From NCBI GenBank assembly GCA_050247155.1, contig JBFWUS010000002.1, forward strand, positions 62,001 to 126,000: a stretch of 64,000 nt of DNA, given 5' to 3'. A program made the position numbers and the translations under genes. Source of the stretch: Mesorhizobium_G sp050247155 (GTDB taxonomy: Bacteria > Pseudomonadota > Alphaproteobacteria > Rhizobiales > Rhizobiaceae). Position 1 is the stretch's first letter. Every line of letters starts with the position of its first letter. Below, piece by piece: positions 17,442 to 25,733 of the stretch. The notes beneath the pieces were generated by a model. That model was given only the letters and a program-made list of their open reading frames with translations. It searched no databases and had not been told where the DNA came from.

Positions 17442-18440
17442 ATGATTGTTCGTTTTGGCCTGCTGGGCGCCGGCCGTATCGGCAAGGTTCACGCCAAGGC
17501 CGTTGTGACCAATCCCGACGCAAAGCTAGTCGCCGTGGCCGACGCTTTCGAGACGGCAGCGAGAGACCTGGCCGCGGCTCATCGCGCCGATGTGCGCACA
17601 ATCGATGAGATCGCGGCAGCGACAGATATCGATGCGGTCATCATCTGCACGCCGACCGACACCCATGCCGACCTGATCGAGCAATTCGCCAAAGCCGGCA
17701 AAGCGGTGTTCTGCGAGAAACCTGTCGATCTCAGCGCCAAGCGCGTGCGCGAGTGCCTCAAGACTGTTGAAGAGACGGGCGCGACCCTGATGGTCGGATT
17801 CAACCGCCGGTTCGATCCGCATTTCGCGGCGGTGCGAAAGGCGATTGACGACGGCGCCATTGGCAATGTCGAGCAGGTGGTAATCACCTCGCGCGACCCG
17901 GGGCCGCCCCCAGTGGATTACATCAAGCGCTCGGGCGGCATCTTCCGCGACATGACGATCCACGACTTTGACATGGCCCGTTTCCTGCTCGGCGAGGAGC
18001 CGGTCAGTGTTTCTGCGCAGGCCTCAGTGCTGGTTGACAAGGAAATCGGCGCGGCCGGGGACTTCGATTCCGTGAGCGTGATCCTGCAGACAGCTTCGGG
18101 CAAGCAATGCATCATTTCGAACTCCCGCCGCGCTACCTATGGCTACGATCAGCGGATCGAGGTGCATGGCTCCAAGGGCATGGTGGCGGCGGAAAATCAG
18201 CGCCCAGTCTCGATCGAGGTCGCGAGTGCGGCCGGCTATACCCGCCCGGCGCTGCATGATTTCTTCATGACGCGGTACACCGAAGCTTACGCCAACGAGA
18301 TTGCGAGCTTCATCGCCGCGGCGACCAAGGGGATAAAGGCCTCTCCGTCGGGCAGGGACGGACTTGCTGCACTGGTTCTCGCGGATGCGGCTGTGGAGTC
18401 GGCGAAAACTGGCAAGACGGTCGCCATCAAACTCGCCTGA
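17442..18440 (+). CDS. iolG: Inositol 2-dehydrogenase
   Basis: IolG oxidises myo-inositol to 2-keto-myo-inositol (scyllo-inosose) with NAD, the entry step of inositol catabolism. The 332-residue Gfo/Idh/MocA protein has a Rossmann motif GLLGAGRIGKVHAK, catalytic Lys in FCEKPVDLS and the HDFDMARFLLGE motif with the catalytic Asp/His set typical of inositol dehydrogenases. ATG 17442 follows GAGGAAAG; an open frame extends upstream to 17283 without homology. It precedes an RpiR-type regulator and iolCDEB on the same strand, which fixes the pathway assignment. Confidence 0.92.
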   Translation: MIVRFGLLGAGRIGKVHAKAVVTNPDAKLVAVADAFETAARDLAAAHRADVRTIDEIAAATDIDAVIICTPTDTHADLIEQFAKAGKAVFCEKPVDLSAKRVRECLKTVEETGATLMVGFNRRFDPHFAAVRKAIDDGAIGNVEQVVITSRDPGPPPVDYIKRSGGIFRDMTIHDFDMARFLLGEEPVSVSAQASVLVDKEIGAAGDFDSVSVILQTASGKQCIISNSRRATYGYDQRIEVHGSKGMVAAENQRPVSIEVASAAGYTRPALHDFFMTRYTEAYANEIASFIAAATKGIKASPSGRDGLAALVLADAAVESAKTGKTVAIKLA

Positions 18441-18637
18441 GAACGCCGAGCCACATCGCCGAAAGCGTTCCGATCGACGCCAGCCGTGGCGGGCCATTTC
18501 GTTTGGACCTACTCCTTTTTGGCCAGTACCAACCAGAAGGGCGCTCTCCCATTCCTTGCTGGCTGGCAACGCATGGCCTAGAAGAGCGCTGCATGGAATA
18601 GTCAGTCCACATTGGTCGTCGAACGAGGGAAGTGCGC

Positions 18638-19501
18638 GTGGCAGAGTTCGTCGGACTGCCGAAAGATTACGAGTCCCTGAGGGAACTGGTGCTCGACAAG
18701 CGACAAAGCCTGCCGAAACGTATTGCCCAGGTGGCGGCCTATGCGCTCGATAATCCGGACGAGATCGCATTTGGAACGGCGGCCAGCATCGCGGCTTCCT
18801 CCGGCGTTCAACCGTCAACCTTGATTCGCTTCGCCCAGCATCTTGGCTATGATGGCTTCACCAGCTTGCAGGCGGTGTTCCGGCAGCGATTGCGCGAACG
18901 TACGACCACCTATGACGAGCGGCTGAATGCCCTTCGCGGCAGTTCGGACAGCGGTAGACATCGGCATGTCCTGGAGGGCTTTGCCGCTGCTTCCCGCGAA
19001 TCGCTCGACATGTTGCTGCACAAGGTAGAAGACTCGGCGTTGGAAAGCGCCGTAGCCAGGCTAGTCGATGCGGAAACGATCTACGTGGTCGCCCGCCGTC
19101 GCTCCTATCCGATTGCAAGTTACTTGGCTTATGCGTTCGGCAAGCTCAATATCCGCTATCAACTGGTCGACTCCGCGGCGGGGCTGGATCCGGAAATGCT
19201 GACCTTTGCGACCGCCAGGGACGCGGCCGTCGTCGTCAGCTTCTCGCCTTATGCAGGCGCGACACTGGACCATGCCCAAGCACTGACCAAGGCCGGCGTC
19301 CGGGTCGTCGCCATCACCGACAGCGCATTTTCGCCGCTGGCTCAGTCCGCGGGGCAGTGGTTCGAGCTCGCCGAGGCCGATTTCTCGGGATTCCGGTCGC
19401 TTGCTGCAACAATGGTTCTCGCCATGACGCTCGCCGTGGCCGTAGCGGAGGCGCGCCGGCATGTGGCACGGCGCACTGGCGGCGTAAAGAACCGAATATA
19501 G
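18638..19501 (+). CDS. MurR/RpiR-family regulator of inositol genes (IolR-like)
   Basis: The N-terminal RpiR helix-turn-helix domain (KRIAQVAAYALDN, then SSGVQPSTLIRFAQHLGYDGF) is joined to a C-terminal SIS sugar-phosphate-binding domain (IYVVARRRSYPIASYLAYAFG, VVSFSPYAGATLDHA). GTG 18638 is chosen over GTG 18632 because GAGGGA at 18625-18630 then lies at a normal distance; the product is 287 residues. RpiR proteins in this position repress iol genes in rhizobia, with an inositol catabolite probably acting as inducer. A perfect palindrome overlaps its stop codon and precedes iolC. The ~197 bp before it hold no other recognised gene. Confidence 0.87.
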   Translation: MAEFVGLPKDYESLRELVLDKRQSLPKRIAQVAAYALDNPDEIAFGTAASIAASSGVQPSTLIRFAQHLGYDGFTSLQAVFRQRLRERTTTYDERLNALRGSSDSGRHRHVLEGFAAASRESLDMLLHKVEDSALESAVARLVDAETIYVVARRRSYPIASYLAYAFGKLNIRYQLVDSAAGLDPEMLTFATARDAAVVVSFSPYAGATLDHAQALTKAGVRVVAITDSAFSPLAQSAGQWFELAEADFSGFRSLAATMVLAMTLAVAVAEARRHVARRTGGVKNRI

Positions 19502-19518
19502 AATGTTTATTCTATATT
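19495..19518. promoter_or_regulatory. Perfect palindrome upstream of iolC, probable RpiR/IolR operator
   Basis: Two perfect 10-bp arms, AATATAGAAT (19495-19504) and ATTCTATATT (19509-19518), are separated by GTTT. The left arm overlaps the stop codon of the RpiR gene and the site lies 75 bp before the iolC start. AT-rich perfect symmetry in this GC-rich window, directly before the inositol genes, makes it a strong operator candidate. A degenerate copy lies at 17219-17236 before iolG. Confidence 0.68.
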
Positions 19519-19593
19519 GACTTATGAACGGAATTGATATTTCGTCATTGCCAGCCTCCGTAAGGAGCCATTTCGTCAATACGGGAGGGTGTC

Positions 19594-21522
19594 GTGCCGG
19601 ACTCCGAGAGGGCTGCACAGCTCGACGTCATCACCATCGGCCGCTGCTCGGTCGATCTTTACGGCCAACAGATCGGCTCTCGGCTGGAGGACATCGGTTC
19701 TTTCGCCAAGTCGGTCGGCGGCTGCCCGGCCAACATCGCCATCGGTACGGCACGGCTCGGGCTGAAATCGGCGCTGCTGTCGCGTGTCGGTGACGAGCAG
19801 ATGGGCCGCTTTATCCGCGAGCAACTGCAGCGCGAAGGCGTCGCGACTGCCGGTTTGAAAACGGACAAAGAAAGACTCACCGCGCTTGTGCTGCTGGCTG
19901 TCGAGGCCGAAGGCGTATCGCCGATGATCTTCTACCGCTCGGACTGCGCCGACATGGCGCTGAGCGAAGAGGATGTCGACGAAGGCTTTGTTGCCTCGTC
20001 GCGCGCTATCGTGGTGACCGGCACGCATTTCTCGCGACCGAACAGCGAGGCGGCGCAGTTGAAGGCGATCCGCATCGCCAAGGCCAACGGCCGCAAGGTG
20101 GCGTTCGACATCGACTATCGCCCGAACCTCTGGGGTTTGGCAGGCCATGCCGAGGGGTTCGAGCGCTATGTGAAATCGGACAAGGTTTCGGCCAAGCTGA
20201 AGGCGATCCTGCCCGACTGCGACCTGATCGTCGGCACCGAGGAAGAGATCATGATCGCGACCGGCGCGGACGACGTGCTGGGTTCGCTGAAGGCGATCCG
20301 GGCGGTTTCGCCGGCGACTATCGTGCTAAAGCGCGGAGCGATGGGCTGCATCGTCTATGACGGACGGATCAGCGACGATCTGGAAGACGGCATCGTCGGC
20401 AAAGGTTTTCCGATCGAGGTCTTTAACGTGCTTGGAGCAGGTGACGCCTTCATGTCCGGCTTGCTGCGCGGCTGGCTGGGCGGCGAGGACTGGGAAACCG
20501 CGGCGACCTGGGCCAATGCAGGCGGCGCCTTCGCCGTCTCGCGGCTCAATTGCTCGCCGGAATACCCGACCTGGACCGAGCTGCAATATTTCCTGAAGAA
20601 CGGCAGCAAGCACCGCGCGCTGCGCAAGGACGAGGCGCTCGACCATGTGCATTGGGCGACAACACGGCGCGCCGACATCCCGCTTCTGATGGCGCTGGCC
20701 TGCGACCATCGTCTCCAGCTCGAAGCGATGGCCGACAGGGCAGGGGCGGATTACAGCCGCATTCCCGACTTCAAGGTGCTGGCGGTGAAGGCCGCCGCCA
20801 AAGTGGCGAACGGCCGTCGCGGCTACGGCATGTTGCTGGATGAGAAATACGGCCGCAAGGCGATGGAGGAGTTTGCCCAGCACGGCTTCGACTGGCTCGG
20901 CCGGCCGGTGGAGTTGCCCGGCTCCCGGCCGCTGCGCTTTGAGTTCAGTCAGGATCTCGGCTCGCAACTTGCCGAATGGCCTGTCGACCATTGCATCAAG
21001 TGCCTCAGCTTCTATCATCCCGACGATCCCGCCGAGCTGAAGGCCGAGCAGTTGGCGACGATCAAGCAGGCCTATGACGCCTCGCGTAAAGTTGGCCGCG
21101 AGTTGCTGGTGGAGATCATCGCCGGCAAGCATGGCGCGCTGGACGACCACACGATCGCCCGGGCCATTGAGGAGGTTTATGCGACCGGCGTGAAGCCGGA
21201 TTGGTGGAAGCTGGAGCCGCAGGGCTCGGTTGCCGCGTGGCGCAACATTGAGGCCGCCATTGGCAAGAACGACGTCTTCTGCCGTGGTATCGTGCTGCTC
21301 GGTCTCGACGCCCCGCTGGACGAACTCAAGCAGGCTTTCGGCGCCGTCGCGGATGCCAAGATGGTGAAAGGTTTTGCCGTGGGGCGCACCATCACCTCGA
21401 ACGCCTGCGAGCGTTGGCTTGCCGGTACGATGGGTGACCAGGAGGCGATCGACGATATGGCGGTGCGCTTTGCCGCGCTCTGCGATGCCTGGGTCTCGAT
21501 GCGTGAGCGCAAGGCGGCGTAG
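19594..21522 (+). CDS. iolC: 5-dehydro-2-deoxygluconokinase fused to DUF2090 domain
   Basis: Residues ~8-325 form a PfkB kinase that phosphorylates 5-dehydro-2-deoxy-D-gluconate. Motifs are GRCSVDLYGQQIG, SVGGCPANIAIGTARLG and the catalytic FNVLGAGDAFMSG. Residues ~330-642 form a DUF2090 domain (PLLMALACDHRLQLEAMADRAG and EFSQDLGSQLAEWPVDHCIK), a class I aldolase-like barrel thought to act on the phosphorylated product in place of IolJ. The fusion is usual in Rhizobiales. GTG 19594 has GGGAGG 6 bp upstream. A palindrome, probably the RpiR operator, lies just before it. Confidence 0.94.
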   Translation: MPDSERAAQLDVITIGRCSVDLYGQQIGSRLEDIGSFAKSVGGCPANIAIGTARLGLKSALLSRVGDEQMGRFIREQLQREGVATAGLKTDKERLTALVLLAVEAEGVSPMIFYRSDCADMALSEEDVDEGFVASSRAIVVTGTHFSRPNSEAAQLKAIRIAKANGRKVAFDIDYRPNLWGLAGHAEGFERYVKSDKVSAKLKAILPDCDLIVGTEEEIMIATGADDVLGSLKAIRAVSPATIVLKRGAMGCIVYDGRISDDLEDGIVGKGFPIEVFNVLGAGDAFMSGLLRGWLGGEDWETAATWANAGGAFAVSRLNCSPEYPTWTELQYFLKNGSKHRALRKDEALDHVHWATTRRADIPLLMALACDHRLQLEAMADRAGADYSRIPDFKVLAVKAAAKVANGRRGYGMLLDEKYGRKAMEEFAQHGFDWLGRPVELPGSRPLRFEFSQDLGSQLAEWPVDHCIKCLSFYHPDDPAELKAEQLATIKQAYDASRKVGRELLVEIIAGKHGALDDHTIARAIEEVYATGVKPDWWKLEPQGSVAAWRNIEAAIGKNDVFCRGIVLLGLDAPLDELKQAFGAVADAKMVKGFAVGRTITSNACERWLAGTMGDQEAIDDMAVRFAALCDAWVSMRERKAA

Positions 21523-21550
21523 GTCTATCGGAAGGAGTTCAGACGATGGT

Positions 21551-21798
21551 GCTCCACGTTGCCCCCCTCTGTCCTGTCGGACTGCCTGGCTCGAGCCACG
21601 GGTCTCGGCCCGTCCTTCGGACCCCCCACAAGAGGGGAGATCACGCGCGTTATCACAGGCGCTCGTTCTGCAACGCTGGTGATTGGCGAAATCATCGCGG
21701 GCGGTTGATCTCCCCCCTTGTGGGGGGTCCGAAGGACGGGCCGAGACCCGTGGCTCGGGCCAGGCAGTCCGACAGGACAGAGGGGGGCAACGTGGAGC
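21551..21798. repeat. Long inverted-repeat element (93-bp arms) between iolC and iolD
   Basis: Arms at 21551-21643 and 21706-21798 are each 93 bp and complementary at about 91 positions, flanking a 62-bp centre. The whole can fold into one giant hairpin. No transposase or conserved protein is encoded. A second, partly degraded member lies at 63157-63363 and shares arm ends and the centre (GATTGGCGAAATCA). It looks like a non-autonomous MITE/RIME-type element of rhizobia and sits within the iol operon without breaking genes. Confidence 0.85.
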
Positions 21799-21838
21799 GC
21801 TGCCTTGGGAAGTTTCTTGCGACTCGGGAGGCCATCCA

Positions 21839-23686
21839 ATGAAAACCATCCGTCTCACCATGGCGCAGGCGCTGACGCGCTATCTTGCCGCGCAGATGAC
21901 CGAAATCGAAGGCGAGAAACTGCCGATCTTCGGCGGCGTCTGGGCGATCTTCGGCCATGGCAATGTCGCCGGCATCGGCGAAGCGCTTTATGTCGTGCGC
22001 GACGAGCTGCCGACCTATCGCGGGCACAACGAGCAGGGCATGGCGCATGCGGCGATTGCCTATGCCAAGGCGAATTTCCGCCAGCGCTTTATGGCCTGCA
22101 CGACCTCGATCGGCCCAGGCGCGCTCAACATGGTGACCGCCGCCGGCGTGGCCCACGTCAACCGCCTGCCGGTGCTGTTTCTGCCCGGCGACGTGTTCGC
22201 CAACCGCGTGCCCGACCCGGTCTTGCAGCAGGCCGAGGATTTTGGTGACGGCACGGTGACCGTGAACGATTGCTTCAGGCCGGTGTCGCGCTATTTCGAC
22301 CGCATCACGCGGCCGGAGCAGATCATTCCGGCGCTTGCCCGCACGATGCAGATGTTGACCGATCCGGCGGAATGCGGGCCGGTGACGCTGTCGCTTTGTC
22401 AGGACGTTCAGGCCGAGGCCTATGACTATCCGGAAAGCTTCTTTAATGAGCGCGTCTGGTCGGTGCGCCGGCCGCGGCCGGATTTGCACGAGCTGAAGCT
22501 CGCGGCGGACGCGCTGAAGAAAGCAAAACGGCCGCTGATCGTGGCCGGCGGCGGCGTGCTCTACAGCCAGGCCTCGCCGGTGCTGGCGCGCTTCGTCGAG
22601 GCAACCGGCATCCCGGTCTGCGAGACACAGGGCGGCAAGTCTTCTCTGCCTGACGACAATGCGCTCAACATGGCGGCTGTCGGCGTGACCGGCACGTCCG
22701 CGGCGAACAATCTCGCGGAAGATGCCGATGTGGTGTTGGCCATCGGCACGCGCTTGCAGGATTTTACGACCGGCTCCTGGGCGCTGTTCAAGGACGTCGA
22801 TAAGACGATCATCGGATTGAACGTGCAGGCTTTCGATGCCGGCAAGCATCGCGCGCTGCCGCTGGTTGCAGACGCCCGCGAAGGGCTGAAGGAGTTGGAA
22901 AGGGCGATCGGCGACTGGAAGGCACCGGCAGCCTGGACACGCCGGGCCATGGACGGAAAGGCCGAGTGGCAGGCAGCAGCGGCCAAGGTGACCGGCACCA
23001 CCAATGCGGCCCTGCCGTCGGACGCGCATGTCATCGGCGCAGTGCAGCGGGCGATGGGATCGGATATCGTTGCGCTGCATGCGGCGGGCGGTCTGCCCGG
23101 CGAAATGCACAAGCTCTGGCAGGCCGGCGCACCGGGCTCGTACCACGCCGAATACGGCTTTTCCTGCATGGGTTACGAGATCGCCGGCGGGCTGGGCGTC
23201 AAGCTGGCGCGGCCCGACAAGGAAGTCGTCGTGATGATCGGCGACGGCTCCTATCTGATGCTGAACTCCGAGATTGCCAGCTCGATCATGCTGGGCAAGA
23301 AGCTGACCATCGTGCTGCTCGACAATCGCGGCTACGGCTGCATCAACCGGCTGCAAATGGCGACAGGCGGGGCCAACTTCAACAATCTCTTGAAGGACAC
23401 GCATCACGACACTTTACCGGACATCGACTTCGTCGCGCATGCCAAAAGCCTCGGCGCGATCGCCGAGAAGGTGACCTCGATCGCCGATCTGGAAAGCGCG
23501 CTGAAGCGCTCTAAAGGCAATGACCGCACGACCGTGATCCTGATCGATACCGACCCGCTGATTTCGACGGCCGAGGGCGGTCATTGGTGGGATGTCGCCG
23601 TGCCCGAGGTAAGCGACCGCGAGCAGGTGCGTAATGCCCGCGAAGGGTATGAGTTGAAGCGGAAGTTGCAGAGGGTGGGCGACTAG
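21839..23686 (+). CDS. iolD: 3D-(3,5/4)-trihydroxycyclohexane-1,2-dione acylhydrolase (decyclizing)
   Basis: IolD opens the ring of the trihydroxycyclohexanedione to 5-deoxy-glucuronate. The 615-residue thiamine-diphosphate enzyme has acetolactate-synthase architecture: the N-terminal PYR domain with GHGNVAGIG and RGHNEQGMAHAA, a central domain with GGGVLYSQASP, and the ThDP-binding GDGSYLMLNSEI with LLDNRGYGCINRLQ. ATG 21839 follows GGGAGG; the long open frame further upstream is repeat-derived and was not used. It lies between iolC and iolE in the inositol operon. Confidence 0.95.
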   Translation: MKTIRLTMAQALTRYLAAQMTEIEGEKLPIFGGVWAIFGHGNVAGIGEALYVVRDELPTYRGHNEQGMAHAAIAYAKANFRQRFMACTTSIGPGALNMVTAAGVAHVNRLPVLFLPGDVFANRVPDPVLQQAEDFGDGTVTVNDCFRPVSRYFDRITRPEQIIPALARTMQMLTDPAECGPVTLSLCQDVQAEAYDYPESFFNERVWSVRRPRPDLHELKLAADALKKAKRPLIVAGGGVLYSQASPVLARFVEATGIPVCETQGGKSSLPDDNALNMAAVGVTGTSAANNLAEDADVVLAIGTRLQDFTTGSWALFKDVDKTIIGLNVQAFDAGKHRALPLVADAREGLKELERAIGDWKAPAAWTRRAMDGKAEWQAAAAKVTGTTNAALPSDAHVIGAVQRAMGSDIVALHAAGGLPGEMHKLWQAGAPGSYHAEYGFSCMGYEIAGGLGVKLARPDKEVVVMIGDGSYLMLNSEIASSIMLGKKLTIVLLDNRGYGCINRLQMATGGANFNNLLKDTHHDTLPDIDFVAHAKSLGAIAEKVTSIADLESALKRSKGNDRTTVILIDTDPLISTAEGGHWWDVAVPEVSDREQVRNAREGYELKRKLQRVGD

Positions 23687-23690
23687 CGCT

Positions 23691-23812
23691 TACCCTCCCC
23701 TTGAGGGCGAGGGTCGACGCAAAGCGTCGGGGTGGGGTGCCCCGGCAATTCGCGCAGTGAGATCACCCCCACCCGCGCCTGCGGCGCGACCTCCACCCCT
23801 CAAGGAGGAGGT
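23691..23812. repeat. Palindromic intergenic repeat between iolD and iolE
   Basis: A GC-rich inverted repeat of the same family as that at 8431-8582. One arm contains ACCCTCCCCTTGAGGGCGAG and the other CCACCCCTCAAGGAGGAGG, and an internal arm pair uses GGGGTGGGG. It begins 4 bp after iolD, and its end supplies the purine-rich stretch just upstream of the iolE ribosome site. Confidence 0.75.
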
Positions 23813-23828
23813 AAGAAGGAGCAAAATC

Positions 23829-24743
23829 TTGAAAGCCAAACTGGGCATGTCCCCCATCGCATGGTGGAACGACGATCTGGTCGAACTCTCCGACGACGTG
23901 TCGCTGGAGGAATGTTTGCGCCAATCACGCTCGGCGGGTTTTACCGGCATGGAGCAGGGTCGGCGCTTTCCGAGCACGCCGGGCGACATGCTGCCGATCC
24001 TCAAAGCAGCCGACGTGACGCTGTGCGGCGGCTGGTTTTCAGGCACGCTGACGGTCGAGGGTCTTTCGGCGAACAAGGATCGCATCCGGCCGATGATCGA
24101 CCTGTTCAAGGCGGTTGATGCGCCCTGCATCGTTTATGGAGAGGTCGGCCGCTCGATCCAGGGCGACCGCTCCAAGCCGCTCGCAGGCAAGGCGGTGCTG
24201 ACCGACGACGAAATGAAAGCCTATGCGCACAAGGTGACCGAATTTGGCGAATGGTGCGCCGACCAGGGCATGCCGCTGTCCTATCACCATCACATGGCCG
24301 CGGTGGTGCAGTTCGAACATGAGCTCGATGCTTTCATGAACCATTCGGGCGAGGGCATCCCGCTGCTGCTCGACGCTGGCCATCTGGCCTTTGCCGGCGG
24401 CGATGTGCTCAGCGCCATCGACAAGCACCACAAGCGCATCAACCATGTGCATGTGAAAGATATGCGCCAGCCGGTGATCGATGGTCTGGATTGGAAGAAG
24501 CAATCCTTCCTCGATGCGGTGGCGCTGGGTGCGTTCACCGTGCCGGGCGACGGCTCGTTGGACTTCGGCGCGATCGTTCAGCGTTTCGCCGACTATGGTT
24601 ATGAAGGCTGGTTCGTCGTCGAGGCGGAGCAGGATCCGAAGAAGAACCCGCCGCTGAAGATGGCGCAGGTCGGTCACAAGGAACTGATGCGGGTGATGAC
24701 GGCGGCAGGGTATACGGTCGAGACGCAAGGGTTTCCGGCTTAG
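23829..24743 (+). CDS. iolE: Inosose dehydratase
   Basis: IolE dehydrates scyllo-inosose to 3D-(3,5/4)-trihydroxycyclohexane-1,2-dione. The 304-residue xylose isomerase-like TIM barrel has KLGMSPIAWWNDDL at the N-terminus, YGEVGRSIQGD, SYHHHMAAVVQ and LLLDAGHLAFAGGD, with His, Asp and Glu metal ligands. The TTG at 23829 is chosen because AAGGAG lies 7 bp upstream; the open frame before it is repeat sequence. It follows iolD with a repeat between and is followed by iolB after another repeat. Confidence 0.93.
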   Translation: MKAKLGMSPIAWWNDDLVELSDDVSLEECLRQSRSAGFTGMEQGRRFPSTPGDMLPILKAADVTLCGGWFSGTLTVEGLSANKDRIRPMIDLFKAVDAPCIVYGEVGRSIQGDRSKPLAGKAVLTDDEMKAYAHKVTEFGEWCADQGMPLSYHHHMAAVVQFEHELDAFMNHSGEGIPLLLDAGHLAFAGGDVLSAIDKHHKRINHVHVKDMRQPVIDGLDWKKQSFLDAVALGAFTVPGDGSLDFGAIVQRFADYGYEGWFVVEAEQDPKKNPPLKMAQVGHKELMRVMTAAGYTVETQGFPA

Positions 24744-24761
24744 GGCGGAGCGGAGCGAACG

Positions 24762-24883
24762 CCCCTCATCCGGCCGCTTCGCGGCCACTTCCCACTGGGG
24801 AGAAGAAGCCGGCGGTACCGCCTGTTCGCTCCTTTCCCCCGACGGGGAGGGGGTGGCCCGAAGGGCCGGGGGAGGGGGCGCGA
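24762..24883. repeat. Palindromic intergenic repeat between iolE and iolB
   Basis: A GC-rich element with short inverted arms (for example GGCCGCTTCGCGGCC at 24773-24787 and GGCCCGAAGGGCC near 24855) and outer arms built on CCCCTC and GAGGGG. It fills most of the gap before iolB. Its arms differ more from the other elements, so it is a diverged or mosaic member. Confidence 0.65.
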
Positions 24884-24898
24884 GTAATAGGAGATGCA

Positions 24899-25696
24899 AT
24901 GTCCAAGCTTCTGATCAAATCCACCAAAGGCCACGGCCTCGTCGCGAAGGTCACGCCGGAGAGCGCCGGCTGGGGCTATGTCGGATTCGAGTTGCATCGG
25001 TTGGAGCCGGGTCAATCCGCCAGCGGCGCGGCTGAAGATCAGGAACTCTGCCTGGTCTTCGTCACAGGCAAGGGCCGGGTCGAGGCCGACGGCAAGGACC
25101 TTGGCGTGCTTGGCGAACGCATGACGCCTTTTGAAGGCAAGCCGTGGTCTGTCTATCTGCCGGCAGGCTCGTTCTGGTCCGTCATCGCTGAGACGGATGT
25201 CGAGCTGGCCATCTGTGCGGCCCCAAGCACGGGCGGAAAACTGCCGGTCCGCGTGATTGGCCCTGATGATGTTGGCCAGCAGGTGCGCGGCAAGGGCACA
25301 AACACGCGCTACGTGACCAACATCCTGCCCGAAACCGAGCCGGCGGACTCACTGCTCGTGGTCGAGGTCATCACGCCGGGTGGACACACCTCAAGCTACC
25401 CTCCGCACAAGCACGATCAGGACAATCTGCCAGCGGAATCCTATCTGGAGGAAACCTACTACCACAGGCTCAACCCGCCACAGGGTTTTGCCTTTCAGCG
25501 GGTTTACACGGACGACCGGTCGCTGGATGAGTCGATGGCGGTCGAGGATGGCGATGTGGTGCTGGTGCCGAAGGGCTATCACCCTTGCGCCGCGTGCCAC
25601 GGCTACGACCTCTATTATCTCAACGTGATGGCCGGCCCGAAGCGTACGTGGAAATTCCACAACGCGCCGGAGCATGAATGGCTGATGAGGGCCTGA
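24899..25696 (+). CDS. iolB: 5-deoxy-glucuronate isomerase
   Basis: IolB converts 5-deoxy-D-glucuronate to 5-dehydro-2-deoxy-D-gluconate, the substrate of IolC. The 265-residue bicupin has EDQELCLVFVTGKG in the first domain and the metal-binding HKHDQDNLPAESYLEETYYH in the second, with a conserved GYHPCAACHGYDLYYLNVMAGP near the end. ATG 24899 follows AGGAGATGCA. It is the last confirmed iol enzyme of the cluster; iolA is not in the window. Confidence 0.95.
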   Translation: MSKLLIKSTKGHGLVAKVTPESAGWGYVGFELHRLEPGQSASGAAEDQELCLVFVTGKGRVEADGKDLGVLGERMTPFEGKPWSVYLPAGSFWSVIAETDVELAICAAPSTGGKLPVRVIGPDDVGQQVRGKGTNTRYVTNILPETEPADSLLVVEVITPGGHTSSYPPHKHDQDNLPAESYLEETYYHRLNPPQGFAFQRVYTDDRSLDESMAVEDGDVVLVPKGYHPCAACHGYDLYYLNVMAGPKRTWKFHNAPEHEWLMRA

Positions 25697-25733
25697 TCGT
25701 TCCTGCCGCGAAATTGATTGCCGAGAGACGCGC

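Noticed and set aside
21692..23407. A 571-codon open frame antisense to iolD, and similar long antisense frames at 3171-4271, 34034-36250 and 40651-42114
   Set aside because: They lie opposite well-identified enzymes and show Arg/His/Gly-rich composition typical of shadow frames in GC-rich DNA, with no recognisable family or ribosome site.
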